NCBI GenBank assembly: GCA_903853805.1
Contig: CAINUN010000045.1
Location: 1 to 56,299, forward strand
Direction: 5' to 3'
Origin: an uncultured Bacteroidota bacterium
Lineage (GTDB): Bacteria; Bacteroidota; Bacteroidia; Chitinophagales; Chitinophagaceae
DNA length: 56,299 nt
This document shows, piece after piece, positions 34,233-42,883 of this stretch. The position numbers and the translations under genes are program-made. Each line of letters starts with the position of its first letter. Position 1 is the first letter of the stretch. The notes beneath the pieces are model-generated. The model did no database searches, had not been told where the DNA came from, and was given only the letters and a program-made list of their open reading frames with translations.

Positions 34233-34391
34233 GCTTTCAATCTATTCTTAGTTTGAAAAGAAAGTACCATGATATGGTGTCTGCAACGCAAAAATCATTG
34301 TTCATATAATTGCCTAAAAAAACTGCCTAAAATCTTGTGCATTAGTTCATTTATATTTGTTGAACCAAAAAGAGTCTTAAAAAATAGAAAC

Positions 34392-34862
34392 ATGAAACAT
34401 CAAAGCATTCCTTCATTTTCTGAAATAAAAGAAAATCACAAGCCGTTTATGAATATTAATCAACAACACCGTGAACGGCTATCGAAGGTGAACAAACTTG
34501 CTTTATGGATAACCAATCATGTAGGTAGCATGGGCTTTTTCTTTATTATTTTTTGTTGGACAGTCATTTGGCTTAGTTGGAATACGCTTGCGCCAAAAGA
34601 TATGATGTTCGATCCTTATCCTGCCTTTGTTCTTTGGCTTTTCATTTCGAATATGGTTCAAATTTTTTTGATGCCTTTGATTATGGTCGGTCAAAACCTT
34701 CAATCGAAACATTCGGAATTACGTGCAGAACAAGATTTTGAAATCAATAAAAAAGCTGAAACAGAAATTGAAACCATATTGATGCATATGGAAAATCAAA
34801 ACGAACTCATGCTTAAAATACTCAATCATTTAGAAAGTAATTCAAACACTAGTAAAAGTTGA
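34392..34862 (+). CDS. DUF1003 membrane protein
   Basis: From ATG 34392 the protein has 156 residues; an ATG at 34269 in the same frame would add 41 residues without family likeness. The DUF1003 core is clear: NHVGSMGFFFIIFCWTVIWLSWN, then FDPYPAFVLWLFISNMVQIFLMPLIMVGQN, then a helical QSKHSELRAEQDFEINKKAE tail. Two membrane helices are predicted. No function is established for the family. The FNR-like box lies in its upstream region. Confidence 0.88.
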   Translation: MKHQSIPSFSEIKENHKPFMNINQQHRERLSKVNKLALWITNHVGSMGFFFIIFCWTVIWLSWNTLAPKDMMFDPYPAFVLWLFISNMVQIFLMPLIMVGQNLQSKHSELRAEQDFEINKKAETEIETILMHMENQNELMLKILNHLESNSNTSKS

Positions 34863-34890
34863 TTGTTTTCAATCCTATCAAAAGAATCGT

Positions 34891-35283
34891 ATGAAACAAA
34901 GAATAGCACACATTTCAATGGTAGTGGAAGATTATGACAGAGCCATTAAGTTTTATACCTCAATACTTCATTTTCAACTAATAGAAGATACTGTACTTTC
35001 CCCTAACAAAAGATGGGTATTAATTGCCCCAAGTGGTTCCTCTGAATGTAGTTTGTTATTAGCCAAAGCAGCGAATGATGAGCAAATGAGTAGTGTAGGC
35101 AATCAAACCGGCGGTAGGATATTTCTTTTTTTACATACCGATGATTTTAAAAGAGATTATCAAAACTTGTTGGATAATAATGTTTTGATAGTGCGAGGAC
35201 CTGTTGAAGAGACTTGGGGAATGGTTGCGGTATTTGCTGACCCTTGGGGCAACCTTTGGGATTTAGTTGAACCCAATAAATAG
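34891..35283 (+). CDS. VOC-family (glyoxalase-fold) protein
   Basis: The 130-residue protein has the paired beta-alpha-beta-beta-beta modules of the vicinal oxygen chelate fold: RIAHISMVVEDYDRAIKFYTSILHFQL at the start and FLHTDDFKRDYQNLLDNNV plus FADPWGNLWDLVEP at the end. H8 and the final E could bind metal. The family includes glyoxalases, dioxygenases and antibiotic-binding proteins; the substrate cannot be told. It starts 28 bp after the DUF1003 stop, possibly in one transcript. Confidence 0.85.
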   Translation: MKQRIAHISMVVEDYDRAIKFYTSILHFQLIEDTVLSPNKRWVLIAPSGSSECSLLLAKAANDEQMSSVGNQTGGRIFLFLHTDDFKRDYQNLLDNNVLIVRGPVEETWGMVAVFADPWGNLWDLVEPNK

Positions 35284-35926
35284 ATTACAGGAGTAAATGG
35301 CGGATAAATTTATGCAAGAATAAGAGAGTACCCTTGCAAATGTTCAGTAAGTTATTGTAGTATGTAGCGACTGTTTGTTTGTTTTATATAATTGTTTGTT
35401 TTTGTACATCGCTTTTATTTTGTTTAGAAAATTGTCTGTTTGTTTTATACGCGCATTTTGTTTGTTTTATATACTGGTTTTGTTATTTTTTATGATTTTG
35501 TTTTGCGATGCTTAGAAATTGTATTATTATATTGAAAAGCAGTTTGTTATATTGCTTTGTTTATCACTTTGTAATTGGTAGATGTTTTGTTTGATATAAA
35601 CGCTAGCTTCTTAAGTTTTATTATTTGAACTTTATCCCCCATAAATTAAGATCTCCTGATTGACCTCTAATTGACCAAACACGTGCCAAAACACTAAGTA
35701 GTTGATTATCAGTATTTTTATTTTCTGGCAGAATCTTGTTTCTTCCAATTATTGGAATTGTTTTCTATGGAATGAATTGTTTTGGACGTTTCTGGAAAGT
35801 TTATTCGGAAAATAGTGTTCCTATAAAAGTAAATAATGTCTATGGAATAGTTGAATCCCCCCAATAGAAAGATGATTATCCCAAATCGGATTTAGGACTT
35901 AGAAATTCAAACCTAGGATTTAGTAT
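35284..35926. repeat. Low-complexity T/G-rich stretch and TATTTAG tandem repeat
   Basis: Between 35360 and 35560 the plus strand is rich in TTTGTTTTAT-type words (several imperfect repeats of TGTTTGTTTTATA). At 35920-35950 ATTTAGTATTTAGTATTTAG is a short 7-bp tandem repeat touching the end of the next gene. I see no gene in the 643 bp. Confidence 0.65.
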
Positions 35927-36943
35927 TTAGTATTTAGTATTAGTATTTAGAACTTCAGATTTAGAATACTTGATGTTATCAATCATTTTGTTGAAAAACT
36001 GATTACGTTCTTTTTCGCTCACTGAACTAATGAGCACCGATTTTTTCATGTTTCTTTCCATAGCCCGCTTTGAATATTGACAAAAAGTATCGTCGTGTGT
36101 AAACATAAAGTTCAGTACCGCATGATTGATAAAAGAAGTGAGAATGCCATCTGTTTCCACCATAATGGCATTGTGTCCTAAATATACTTCATTGCAATAA
36201 AGCTGATAATTATTCTTCTTGCCTGTTGGTTTTTCGCCTATCAAAAACTTTTCGCCATGCTCAGCCTGTTCTCTAATGTGTTCTATCAACTGTTCGAGCT
36301 GAAAATATAAGAGTGCAATTGTTTCTTTATTTTTCACTACGCCTGTGTAGGCATAATATTCAATTTGTCTGATGGTAGAGTTAACGGTTTCGAGCACCCA
36401 CAACTCGGCAGAAGGAATTTGATTGTAGGCATGAATAATTTCTTTTCCTGTCGTAATCAGCGCATCTTTCAATTCACATTCTTCAAAGTTCATCTTATTG
36501 AAAGCAGGATAATACAGTACCGATTTCATCCAAAAGAAATATTTAAACGAAGCTAATTCTGCAAACTGAAAATGATAAAACAATGGAATGTCCTGTGCTT
36601 CGTAATAAAGCATTTTATGTTTAGCCCCGATGAATTGTTTGAGGTTGAAGAGAATTTCTTTTAAGTAAGTTTCAAAATCAAAACTATCACCGTCAATATT
36701 TTTACCATAAAACACCGTACAATCGGAGTGAACATCCATCATTCGGTCGAATGAGATATGAAAATGTTGACACAAAATTTGAATTTCATCGAAAGTAATA
36801 GGCTTTTCCCCTCTTATTCTTCTATATGCACTGTCGTTGCTGACGTTTAATATTTCAGCAATCTCATCAACCAAAGAAATATTGGCGGGCAATACCGATT
36901 TGATGTGGCTAAAGAATAGTTTTTGTTGTTCGCCTGCTACCAT
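35927..36943 (-). CDS. Putative transcription regulator with N-terminal HTH
   Basis: The 338-residue protein starts with an Xre-like helix-turn-helix (about residues 20-68: SLVDEIAEILNVSNDSAYRRIRGEKPITFDEI). A long, mostly helical C-terminal region of about 260 residues (TYLKEILFNLKQFIGAKHKMLYYEAQDIPLFYHF...) follows, with no domain I can name. This layout is common for Bacteroidota regulators of unknown signal. It stands alone. The 7-bp TATTTAG repeat supplies the region around its stop codon, so its last residues (SKSEVLNTNTKY) could vary with repeat number. Confidence 0.75.
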   Translation of the reverse strand: MVAGEQQKLFFSHIKSVLPANISLVDEIAEILNVSNDSAYRRIRGEKPITFDEIQILCQHFHISFDRMMDVHSDCTVFYGKNIDGDSFDFETYLKEILFNLKQFIGAKHKMLYYEAQDIPLFYHFQFAELASFKYFFWMKSVLYYPAFNKMNFEECELKDALITTGKEIIHAYNQIPSAELWVLETVNSTIRQIEYYAYTGVVKNKETIALLYFQLEQLIEHIREQAEHGEKFLIGEKPTGKKNNYQLYCNEVYLGHNAIMVETDGILTSFINHAVLNFMFTHDDTFCQYSKRAMERNMKKSVLISSVSEKERNQFFNKMIDNIKYSKSEVLNTNTKY

Positions 36944-37166
36944 ACGAATATATTTTGTAAGTTAAAGGTAATAAAATGAACATTAAATTTTTGCAGAAAT
37001 CATTTTATACGGAAAGGAAAGGTGCAAAATATACAAATGAGGTACTAATAAAACTGTCTTTTTTTCTAATTTAGTATTTCATGCTTATTCGTTGTGTTTA
37101 AGGCTAAAAATCAATTTTGATATTGTTGAGATGTTAGTGTTCTTTGCAATCTAAAATATAAAAACA

Positions 37167-37610
37167 ATGAAAAAAATTCTTGTCCTTGCCTGTGCATCCG
37201 CTCTCTTTCTCTTTTCTTGCACCAAATCAAGCAGCTCAAGTAGCAATACATTTACGATTGGTTCTAGCACGCAAACCGCAGTTATTGTTCAAGACACATT
37301 AGGTTCTATTTCTGGATTATCTATGAATGGTAAGGGTTTGGTTTTTCAGTTCTATGGTACTACTTCTCCTGCTGCAGGAACTTATGATTTAGTTACATTA
37401 GTTCCATCTTCTGCTAATCAAGTTAGTGTTTATGGAATTACAGATGATTCGATATCTTATTGGAGTAAAAAAAACACAGAAGTTAAAGTTACAGTAGCTG
37501 TAAGCGGTAATAAGAAAACAGTTTCTGTTCCAAGTGTGATGTGCATTAGATACGATGTAAATTTCAATGCTACAGATAGTTTATTGGTAAGTGGTAGCTT
37601 GACCCACTAA
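37167..37610 (+). CDS. Small lipoprotein of unknown function
   Basis: The 147-residue precursor has lipobox LFSC with acceptor C18, followed by a Ser-rich linker (TKSSSSSSNTF). The mature part (about 30-147) is predicted beta-rich, with regular strands (SISGLSMNGKGLVFQFYG, AAGTYDLVTLVP, VTVAVSGNKKTVSVP), suggesting a single beta-sandwich. I recognise no family. It should face the periplasm or cell surface. Confidence 0.75.
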   Translation: MKKILVLACASALFLFSCTKSSSSSSNTFTIGSSTQTAVIVQDTLGSISGLSMNGKGLVFQFYGTTSPAAGTYDLVTLVPSSANQVSVYGITDDSISYWSKKNTEVKVTVAVSGNKKTVSVPSVMCIRYDVNFNATDSLLVSGSLTH

Positions 37611-37656
37611 TCAGAAATAGCATAATTGGAGAATTGATCCACTGAACTTTAGTACT

Positions 37657-37818
37657 ATGGGTGCTGGTTGTTTATTATTTTCTTCTCATCTTGCAAAAGA
37701 CGAAAAAAATAAAAGCTTTGATACACAACTTTGGTTATTTACTTTGAGATTATTGTCATCAGTATTACTTATTAGCATACCAATTACCATATTCAATGCC
37801 CTAATCATATTCAGATAA
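37657..37818 (+). pseudogene. Possible remnant of a membrane protein gene (53 codons)
   Basis: The frame MGAGCLLFSSHLAKDEKNKS...LRLLSSVLLISIPITIFNAL ends with one hydrophobic helix. It could be a short gene or the C-terminal end of a lost membrane protein. The upstream frame closes at a TAG (37618). No family is recognised. Confidence 0.3.
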
Positions 37819-37949
37819 CCCCTACCTAAATTTATGTCGAATACAAGGACTGTATGATGAGAATAATAATTTTTATTTCAATGGGGCTACTTGGTAAATT
37901 GGAATGAAAACAGGGCTTATTATAAAGCGTATCTGGCAATTAAACGCTT

Positions 37950-38114
37950 ATGTTGAACGAAGTCAATTTTTATCAATCAGAGTTGAACTATTTACCTTCA
38001 GCCTTTCAAGGTAGCTTGACTTTTGGTTACATTTTTATGAACAGTTCTGCAAAGACTACCAAACTATACAATGATTTGCATTTCACTTTTTATAGTGCTG
38101 CGAAAAATAAATAA
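37950..38114 (+). pseudogene. Possible remnant of an outer-membrane protein gene (54 codons)
   Basis: The frame MLNEVNFYQSELNYLPSAFQ followed by GSLTFGYIFMN has the alternating pattern of barrel strands, as near the C-terminus of outer-membrane proteins. It lies 29 bp before an intact gene for another predicted outer-membrane protein. An upstream in-frame TAA isolates it. Confidence 0.3.
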
Positions 38115-38143
38115 TTCATGGAAGTATTCTTTTTTAAAAAGTC

Positions 38144-38980
38144 ATGAAAAGTCTAATTGTTTTTATTCTGCTATTTTGCTTCAACATTTTATCAGAAGCA
38201 CAACCTTTTGTTGACTTAATAAATGTCAGAAACACTTATGCTTTTAAAAATCCAGAAAAAAGTGGTACTCCTTTTTCGCATTTATATATCGGTTCCGATT
38301 TGCCATTAAAATTGAAAAACAATAAGTACATCATTCTTAGTCCTTTCTATGAAAAATGGAATATTGACTCTTCTTCTTACAAAAACTATTTGCCATCTAT
38401 AAGTAGCATTGCATTAGCAGTAAGTTTTATGGTTCCTTTAGATAATAATCATTGTTCACTTGTTGCCACAGCAATTCCTCGATGGAATAGTGAGGGTTTA
38501 CAATTAGAAAACAGTTTTCAGTTGGGTGGGGCAGTGCTTGCAAACTATAAAATAACGGAAAACAAGAAATACAAGTTAGGTGTGTATGTCAATAAAGAGT
38601 TTTTTGGCACTTTCATCATGCCACTTGTTGGTATTGAATGGAAGATAAATAATAGAAACTATTTGTATGGGGTCTTGCCCGGAAAACTCACTTACGAACA
38701 TAAAATAAACCATCTGTTTTATACAGGTGGCAACTTTCGTGCAATTACGAACTCCTATCATTTAAGCAATGGAAATTATGTTAGAATTGATGACAATCAA
38801 CTCAGTGCTTATGTGGATTATTATGCGACTAAAAATATTGTACTTTCTACTGAAACTGGCTACGGAATCATGCGCCAACTAAGCTGTGGAAAAGAGGGTA
38901 GCACTAATTACCAAAAGGACTATAATTGGGGTGATGGTTTCTTTATTAAATTATGTGCTAGCTATCGAATAAGATTATAA
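38144..38980 (+). CDS. DUF6268-like outer-membrane barrel protein
   Basis: The 278-residue precursor has a signal peptide (residues 1-19, ending SEAQ). The remainder is a series of amphipathic strands (FSHLYIGSDLPLKLKNNKYIILSPFYEKW; SSIALAVSFMVPL; KLGVYVNKEFFGTFIMPLVGIEWKI; KNIVLSTETGYGIMRQL; FIKLCASYRIRL), ending in an aromatic/hydrophobic strand as barrel proteins do. It matches what I know of DUF6268. The function is unknown; it is probably a small barrel in the outer membrane. Confidence 0.75.
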   Translation: MKSLIVFILLFCFNILSEAQPFVDLINVRNTYAFKNPEKSGTPFSHLYIGSDLPLKLKNNKYIILSPFYEKWNIDSSSYKNYLPSISSIALAVSFMVPLDNNHCSLVATAIPRWNSEGLQLENSFQLGGAVLANYKITENKKYKLGVYVNKEFFGTFIMPLVGIEWKINNRNYLYGVLPGKLTYEHKINHLFYTGGNFRAITNSYHLSNGNYVRIDDNQLSAYVDYYATKNIVLSTETGYGIMRQLSCGKEGSTNYQKDYNWGDGFFIKLCASYRIRL

Positions 38981-39012
38981 TTGACACTATTAATCAAAAA
39001 TAAAAATATTGT

Positions 39013-39156
39013 TTAGTGTTTTGGCCAGCTGTTTTTCCTTTTCTTTCTTTTATTGGCAATAATAGTTGTAAGAAACCCAATTAAAAAACCACCCAAAAGG
39101 ATAAACAAGCCTAAAAATATATTTTCAAATACATAATCAACAATTGAGTTTGTCAT
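39013..39156 (-). CDS. 47-residue one-helix membrane protein, paralog of 18887-19033
   Basis: The frame MTNSIVDYVFENIFLGLFIL, then a hydrophobic helix to about residue 34, then NKRKKRKNSWPKH. It shares MTN..VDYV.ENI, the helix, the basic run and the WPK end with the 48-residue protein at 18887. The match is in amino acids rather than DNA, so both copies are under selection. Function is unknown; the basic segment predicts a cytoplasmic C-terminus. Confidence 0.75.
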   Translation of the reverse strand: MTNSIVDYVFENIFLGLFILLGGFLIGFLTTIIANKRKKRKNSWPKH

Positions 39157-39208
39157 TTTGGTTTAATGTTTACATGATAGTGTCAAATATTATGCCCAAC
39201 ACAAATAA

Positions 39209-39241
39209 ACGCATCAATTCTTATTGTAAGAATTGATGCGT
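39209..39241 (-). terminator. Strong stem-loop after the Gly/Met-rich lipoprotein gene
   Basis: A perfect 15-bp stem ACGCATCAATTCTTA/TAAGAATTGATGCGT with a TTG loop lies 60 bp past the stop of the minus-strand gene. The minus strand continues TTTATTTG. Confidence 0.75.
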
Positions 39242-39300
39242 TGTAAGTCAATGAACTTTTGAAATGGAAATAACTAACTAATTGTAAATGAAAATGTTAA

Positions 39301-39546
39301 TTATCTAGGGTGTCCGCCTCTCATTCCACCTCTAATACCGCCTCTCATACCTACACCCATTCCACCTCTGCCATAATAGGGATGACCTACACCCATGTGA
39401 CCATAATTATGGTGTGGCATATACATAGGTCGGTAGTTATAATGAGGTGAGTACATCATTGGCATGCCAACACAGCAGGAAGATAAAAAAACAATAACAA
39501 AAATGGGAACAATTAAAATTGCCTGAATTGATTTGGTGCATTTCAT
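39301..39546 (-). CDS. Gly/Met/His/Tyr-rich small lipoprotein
   Basis: The 81-residue precursor has a hydrophobic signal ending in LSSCC (acceptor C24). The mature part is low-complexity: a Met/Tyr/His/Pro-rich stretch (GMPMMYSPHYNYRPMYMPHHNYGHMG), then a Gly/Arg/Met stretch (GGMGVGMRGGIRGGMRGGHPR). Met and His clusters suggest metal (copper or iron) binding at the cell surface; this is inference from composition. A strong terminator follows. Confidence 0.7.
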   Translation of the reverse strand: MKCTKSIQAILIVPIFVIVFLSSCCVGMPMMYSPHYNYRPMYMPHHNYGHMGVGHPYYGRGGMGVGMRGGIRGGMRGGHPR

Positions 39547-39732
39547 AAAATTGAAGTTTGGTTTAATGATTGGAATAATTTTATTGACACACTAATGAGT
39601 ATACAATTACTATACCAATTCAATTGATTGTATATTCTTCTTTTGAAAAACACTATCTCTATCGCTGCAATAAAGAAATTATTTCAGAATCGATGAGCGA
39701 AAAATTTTGATGCAATTAATTGATTACAAAAG

Positions 39733-39769
39733 AAAAGTGGTATTTGCAGCAATTGCAAATACCACTTTT
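39733..39769. terminator. Bidirectional terminator after the FKBP genes
   Basis: A perfect 15-bp stem AAAAGTGGTATTTGC/GCAAATACCACTTTT with a 7-nt loop and T/A-runs on both sides lies 38 bp past the minus-strand stop at 39807. Confidence 0.85.
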
Positions 39770-39806
39770 TTATTTTTTGTATTGATTATTAAATCAACAA
39801 GTCATT

Positions 39807-40817
39807 TTAGTGCTTTGATTCGTCAGTAGCTTCTTTGGCTTCTTCACCAATATTTGTTACTTCAACATCAAAAATGAGAATAGAGTTGGCAGGAATTTTT
39901 TCACCAGCACCACGTTCGCCATAAGCTAGTGTAGAAGGTATATACAGCGTTGCTTTACAAGTTTTGTTCATCAACATCAAACCTTCATCCCATCCAGAGA
40001 TAACTTGGTGTTGACCAACATTGAAACTAAATGGTTCAACATGCTTGAACGCAGGATCAACATTAGAATCGAAGGTTACACCAGCTAAAGTTTTGCCCGT
40101 ATAATTTACAGAGATTTTTTCGCCAGATTTTGGCAATGCACCCGTTCCTTTTTTAGAAACTACATAATACAAACCGCTCGCTGTTTTAGTTGGCTTCAAT
40201 TTGTTCTTTTTGAAATAATCTTGCAACAAGCTGTCGTCAATTTTTACTTGAACTGAAGATTTAGCATCAGATTCCGCTTTTACTTGTTCCTTGCTTTTTA
40301 CGCTTGCCATTTGTACGTCGTATTCAATCATATCGCCAGCTTTCATCCAAGGCAATAATTGTGCGCCCGATTTTTGAACTGAGTCAACTGAAATTAAAAA
40401 CACAGCACTATCGCCAGGTGTCATCAACATCAAACCTTCTACTAAGTCACCTTTAAAACTTGGTGGCATAACAGTAAACCCAACAGGTTGGTTTTTATTT
40501 AAAGTACGACTATTGAACAATAAGCTATCATTAATGTGTGTGTTGATATGTACTTCCACATTATCACCCAACTTAGGCTTATTGGTTCCAGGTGCATCAA
40601 CAATTAACTTGTACAACAAACCAGTTTCAGTTTTTTTAAAACCCAATGCTGCATAATCCACTGTAGGTTTTGCAGGTGGAGTAGGGGCAGCTACTGGAGT
40701 TTCCTGCTTTTCATTTTTTCCTTTTGCAGGAGTCGTTTTTTTATCAGTCTTTTTCTGAGCAAAAGTGCTTGCAGAGCAAACAGCAATTGCTGTAGTAACT
40801 AGAATAAGTTTCTTCAT
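39807..40817 (-). CDS. FKBP-type peptidyl-prolyl isomerase, periplasmic, two domains
   Basis: The 336-residue protein has a signal peptide (residues 1-20, ending STFAQ) and a Lys/Pro/Ala-rich linker (21-50). A degenerate FKBP-like domain follows (about 55-175, missing the usual pocket residues), then a canonical FKBP domain (about 205-325: VNYTGKTLAGVTFDSN, VISGWDEGLMLM, STLAYGERGAGEKIPANSILIFDVEV). It should catalyse proline isomerisation or act as a chaperone in the periplasm. It is preceded, 27 bp away, by a related FKBP lipoprotein gene; the pair is a tandem duplication. Confidence 0.92.
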   Translation of the reverse strand: MKKLILVTTAIAVCSASTFAQKKTDKKTTPAKGKNEKQETPVAAPTPPAKPTVDYAALGFKKTETGLLYKLIVDAPGTNKPKLGDNVEVHINTHINDSLLFNSRTLNKNQPVGFTVMPPSFKGDLVEGLMLMTPGDSAVFLISVDSVQKSGAQLLPWMKAGDMIEYDVQMASVKSKEQVKAESDAKSSVQVKIDDSLLQDYFKKNKLKPTKTASGLYYVVSKKGTGALPKSGEKISVNYTGKTLAGVTFDSNVDPAFKHVEPFSFNVGQHQVISGWDEGLMLMNKTCKATLYIPSTLAYGERGAGEKIPANSILIFDVEVTNIGEEAKEATDESKH

Positions 40818-40844
40818 TTTATTTTTTTGAAAGAATAAACAATA

Positions 40845-41768
40845 TTATTGAACCGGAGGCATTTGTTGTTGTGGCGCTTTTCCTTCTTCAATTTTCAATA
40901 CCTCTACATCAAAAACTAGAATTGAGTTTGGTGCAATTTGCGGTGAAGGAGAATTTTGTCCGTATGCCAAAGTTGATGGAATAAACAATTTTGCTTTGCC
41001 ACCTTTTTTCATCAATGCAACACCTTCATCCCAACCAGTAATAACTTGTCCTCGTCCAATTGTGAAAGGGAAAGGTTGTTTGTGATTGAATTTTTCATCT
41101 TGGTTGCTATCGAAAGCAGTACCATCCAAAGTGCGTCCTGTATAATTTACAGTTACTTGTTGGCCGGGAGTTGGTGTATTACCAGTTCCTTCTTTTTCCA
41201 TAATGTAATAAAGACCTGAAGCGGTTTTAATTGGAGACAATTTGTTTTGAGCAAAATAGCCTTGAAGCATTTTTTCATCTTCTACTTTTTGTTTAGCAGC
41301 AGATGTTTCTTGCTCTTTGTGCATTTCATCTTCACTCTTAATAGAAACCAATTTAACCTCGTAAATTAATTTCTTTCTTTTTTCGAAGAATGGAGGTAAA
41401 ACACCACCATTTTTTTTCATGGCTGCTTTTAATGAATCAACAGTCATTGAGATAACAGCACTATCACCTACAGAAAGAAATTTCAAAGCATGCGTCCAAT
41501 CGCCTTTGATTTGCGAATCTTGAATCATCAACTGAACAGGTTTGCCACTGTTTTCTTTTCTTGAATCGGCCAATAAGCTGTCATCAACTTTCAGCTTGAT
41601 GTGCATTTCAACCATATCGCCTAATTTAGGAGTACGGGTTCCTGCTTCGTCTTTGACAATAGTGTATTCTAAGCCACCTTCTAATTTTTTGGCGCTGTTG
41701 TTTTTACAAGAATACAAGTTAAAAAAAGTAGCACTCAATAGCGCTAAAGTTGCGTAACGTTTAATCAT
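40845..41768 (-). CDS. FKBP-type peptidyl-prolyl isomerase lipoprotein
   Basis: The 307-residue precursor has a lipobox NLYSC (C21). It repeats the layout of its downstream neighbour: a degenerate first FKBP-like half (about 30-150), a helical linker (EDEMHKEQETSAAKQKVEDEK) and a canonical second domain (about 180-295: VNYTGRTLDGTAFDSNQ, VITGWDEGVALMKKG, STLAYGQNSPSPQIAPNSILVFDVEV). It would be membrane-anchored while its paralog is soluble. It starts 9 bp downstream of the DHH phosphoesterase stop, so all three minus-strand genes may be co-transcribed. Confidence 0.92.
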   Translation of the reverse strand: MIKRYATLALLSATFFNLYSCKNNSAKKLEGGLEYTIVKDEAGTRTPKLGDMVEMHIKLKVDDSLLADSRKENSGKPVQLMIQDSQIKGDWTHALKFLSVGDSAVISMTVDSLKAAMKKNGGVLPPFFEKRKKLIYEVKLVSIKSEDEMHKEQETSAAKQKVEDEKMLQGYFAQNKLSPIKTASGLYYIMEKEGTGNTPTPGQQVTVNYTGRTLDGTAFDSNQDEKFNHKQPFPFTIGRGQVITGWDEGVALMKKGGKAKLFIPSTLAYGQNSPSPQIAPNSILVFDVEVLKIEEGKAPQQQMPPVQ

Positions 41769-41777
41769 GTTTTTTAT

Positions 41778-42776
41778 TTATCGGGGGTGAATTTCGGACA
41801 AAATTTGTTTAAAATAAGTTACAGTTTCTAAAAACGAAGAATTTGACTTGCCACCGGAGGCATTTAAGTGCCCACCACCATTGAAGTATTTCCTTGCAAA
41901 AGCATTGACATCATAGTCGCCTTTACTCCTAAAAGACAATCTTACTTCGTCTGTTCTTTCCGTGATGAGCGTGGCAAATTTTACGCCTTTGATACATAAA
42001 GGTTGGTTCACCAAGCCTTCTGTTTCATTGATGTTCATGCCAAAGGTTTTCAAATCTTGCTTTGAAAGTGCAATGAGTCCTGCGTGTTCTTTTGGAAAGA
42101 TTTCCATTTTTTCTAACAAAACATACCCTAGAAATTGCATCCGCTTGAGGCTCCAACTATCATTAATATGCTCATGAATAATGCTATGGTTCAGTCCCTT
42201 GCGTTTCAGGTCGGCAGCCATAAGGTGCGTTTCATCGGTGGTGCAAGAAAACCTAAAAGAACCTGTATCGGTCATTAAGCCAGTGTAGAGACAAGTAGCT
42301 ATATTATTGTCTATCATTTCATTCTTTCCCATAAGGTTGATGAAATCATACACCATTTCGCTTGTGCTGCTTTTTGCAGAATTGATCATGCCATAATCCC
42401 AACATTCTTTTGGGAAAAGATGGTGGTCAATGATGATTTTAGGGGTGGTCGTTTGTTCTAATTGTTGGGTAAGGTATTTGGTACGACTTGGATCGTTGAA
42501 GTCGAGACAAAAAATAAGTGCTGCTTCATTGAAGGCAGCTTCACATAAAAGAGGCTTTTCTTCATAATTCAATACCCCATCAACACCGGGCATCCAAGTG
42601 AGGAACTCGGGCATTTCACTTGGCTCAATTGCAGCCACTTCATGACCCATTTTTTTCAAGAAATAGCTCAACCCAAGCATACTCCCTATTGCGTCACCAT
42701 CGGGTTTATGATGGGTGATAATGAATATCTTCTTCGGCGTTTGTAATAATGGAAAAGCGTCTTGAATGGGGCGCAT
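41778..42776 (-). CDS. nrnA: DHH/DHHA1 phosphoesterase (NrnA-like)
   Basis: From ATG 42776 the product has 332 residues. A start at 42809 in the same frame lies upstream of a -7-like TATTTTCG (42800-42793), so the shorter form is preferred. DHH motifs are present: ITHHKPDGDAIGS (metal-binding HxxPDxDA), CLDFNDPSR and IIDHHLFP. The DHHA1 end has FRSKGDYDVNAFARKYFNGGGHLNASGG. Members degrade nanoRNA to mononucleotides and dephosphorylate pAp in the cytoplasm. It is divergent from ndk, which fits nucleotide metabolism. Confidence 0.88.
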   Translation of the reverse strand: MRPIQDAFPLLQTPKKIFIITHHKPDGDAIGSMLGLSYFLKKMGHEVAAIEPSEMPEFLTWMPGVDGVLNYEEKPLLCEAAFNEAALIFCLDFNDPSRTKYLTQQLEQTTTPKIIIDHHLFPKECWDYGMINSAKSSTSEMVYDFINLMGKNEMIDNNIATCLYTGLMTDTGSFRFSCTTDETHLMAADLKRKGLNHSIIHEHINDSWSLKRMQFLGYVLLEKMEIFPKEHAGLIALSKQDLKTFGMNINETEGLVNQPLCIKGVKFATLITERTDEVRLSFRSKGDYDVNAFARKYFNGGGHLNASGGKSNSSFLETVTYFKQILSEIHPR

Positions 42777-42792
42777 GAATTGTAAGTTGGCG

Positions 42793-42800
42793 CGAAAATA
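42793..42800 (-). promoter_or_regulatory. -7-like box of the DHH phosphoesterase gene
   Basis: On the minus strand TATTTTCG is one base off TAnnTTTG and lies 16 bp before ATG 42776. This decides the start. Confidence 0.4.
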
Positions 42801-42855
42801 AGTTTTCACTACGATAATTTAACAACAAGTGTAAAAAGTGCAAGATTTTTCATCC

Positions 42856-42863
42856 TATTTTTG
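42856..42863 (+). promoter_or_regulatory. -7 box of ndk
   Basis: TATTTTTG followed by CGCC lies 20 bp before the ndk ATG, the spacing expected of a short-leader Bacteroidota promoter. Confidence 0.6.
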
Positions 42864-42883
42864 CGCCGTTAAAAAATAAGATT

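Larger units (their letters stand above)
37611..38143. other. Stretch with decayed gene fragments
   Basis: No complete gene is seen in these 533 bp. Two short frames listed separately (37657-37818 and 37950-38114) look like ends of lost genes. Confidence 0.5.
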
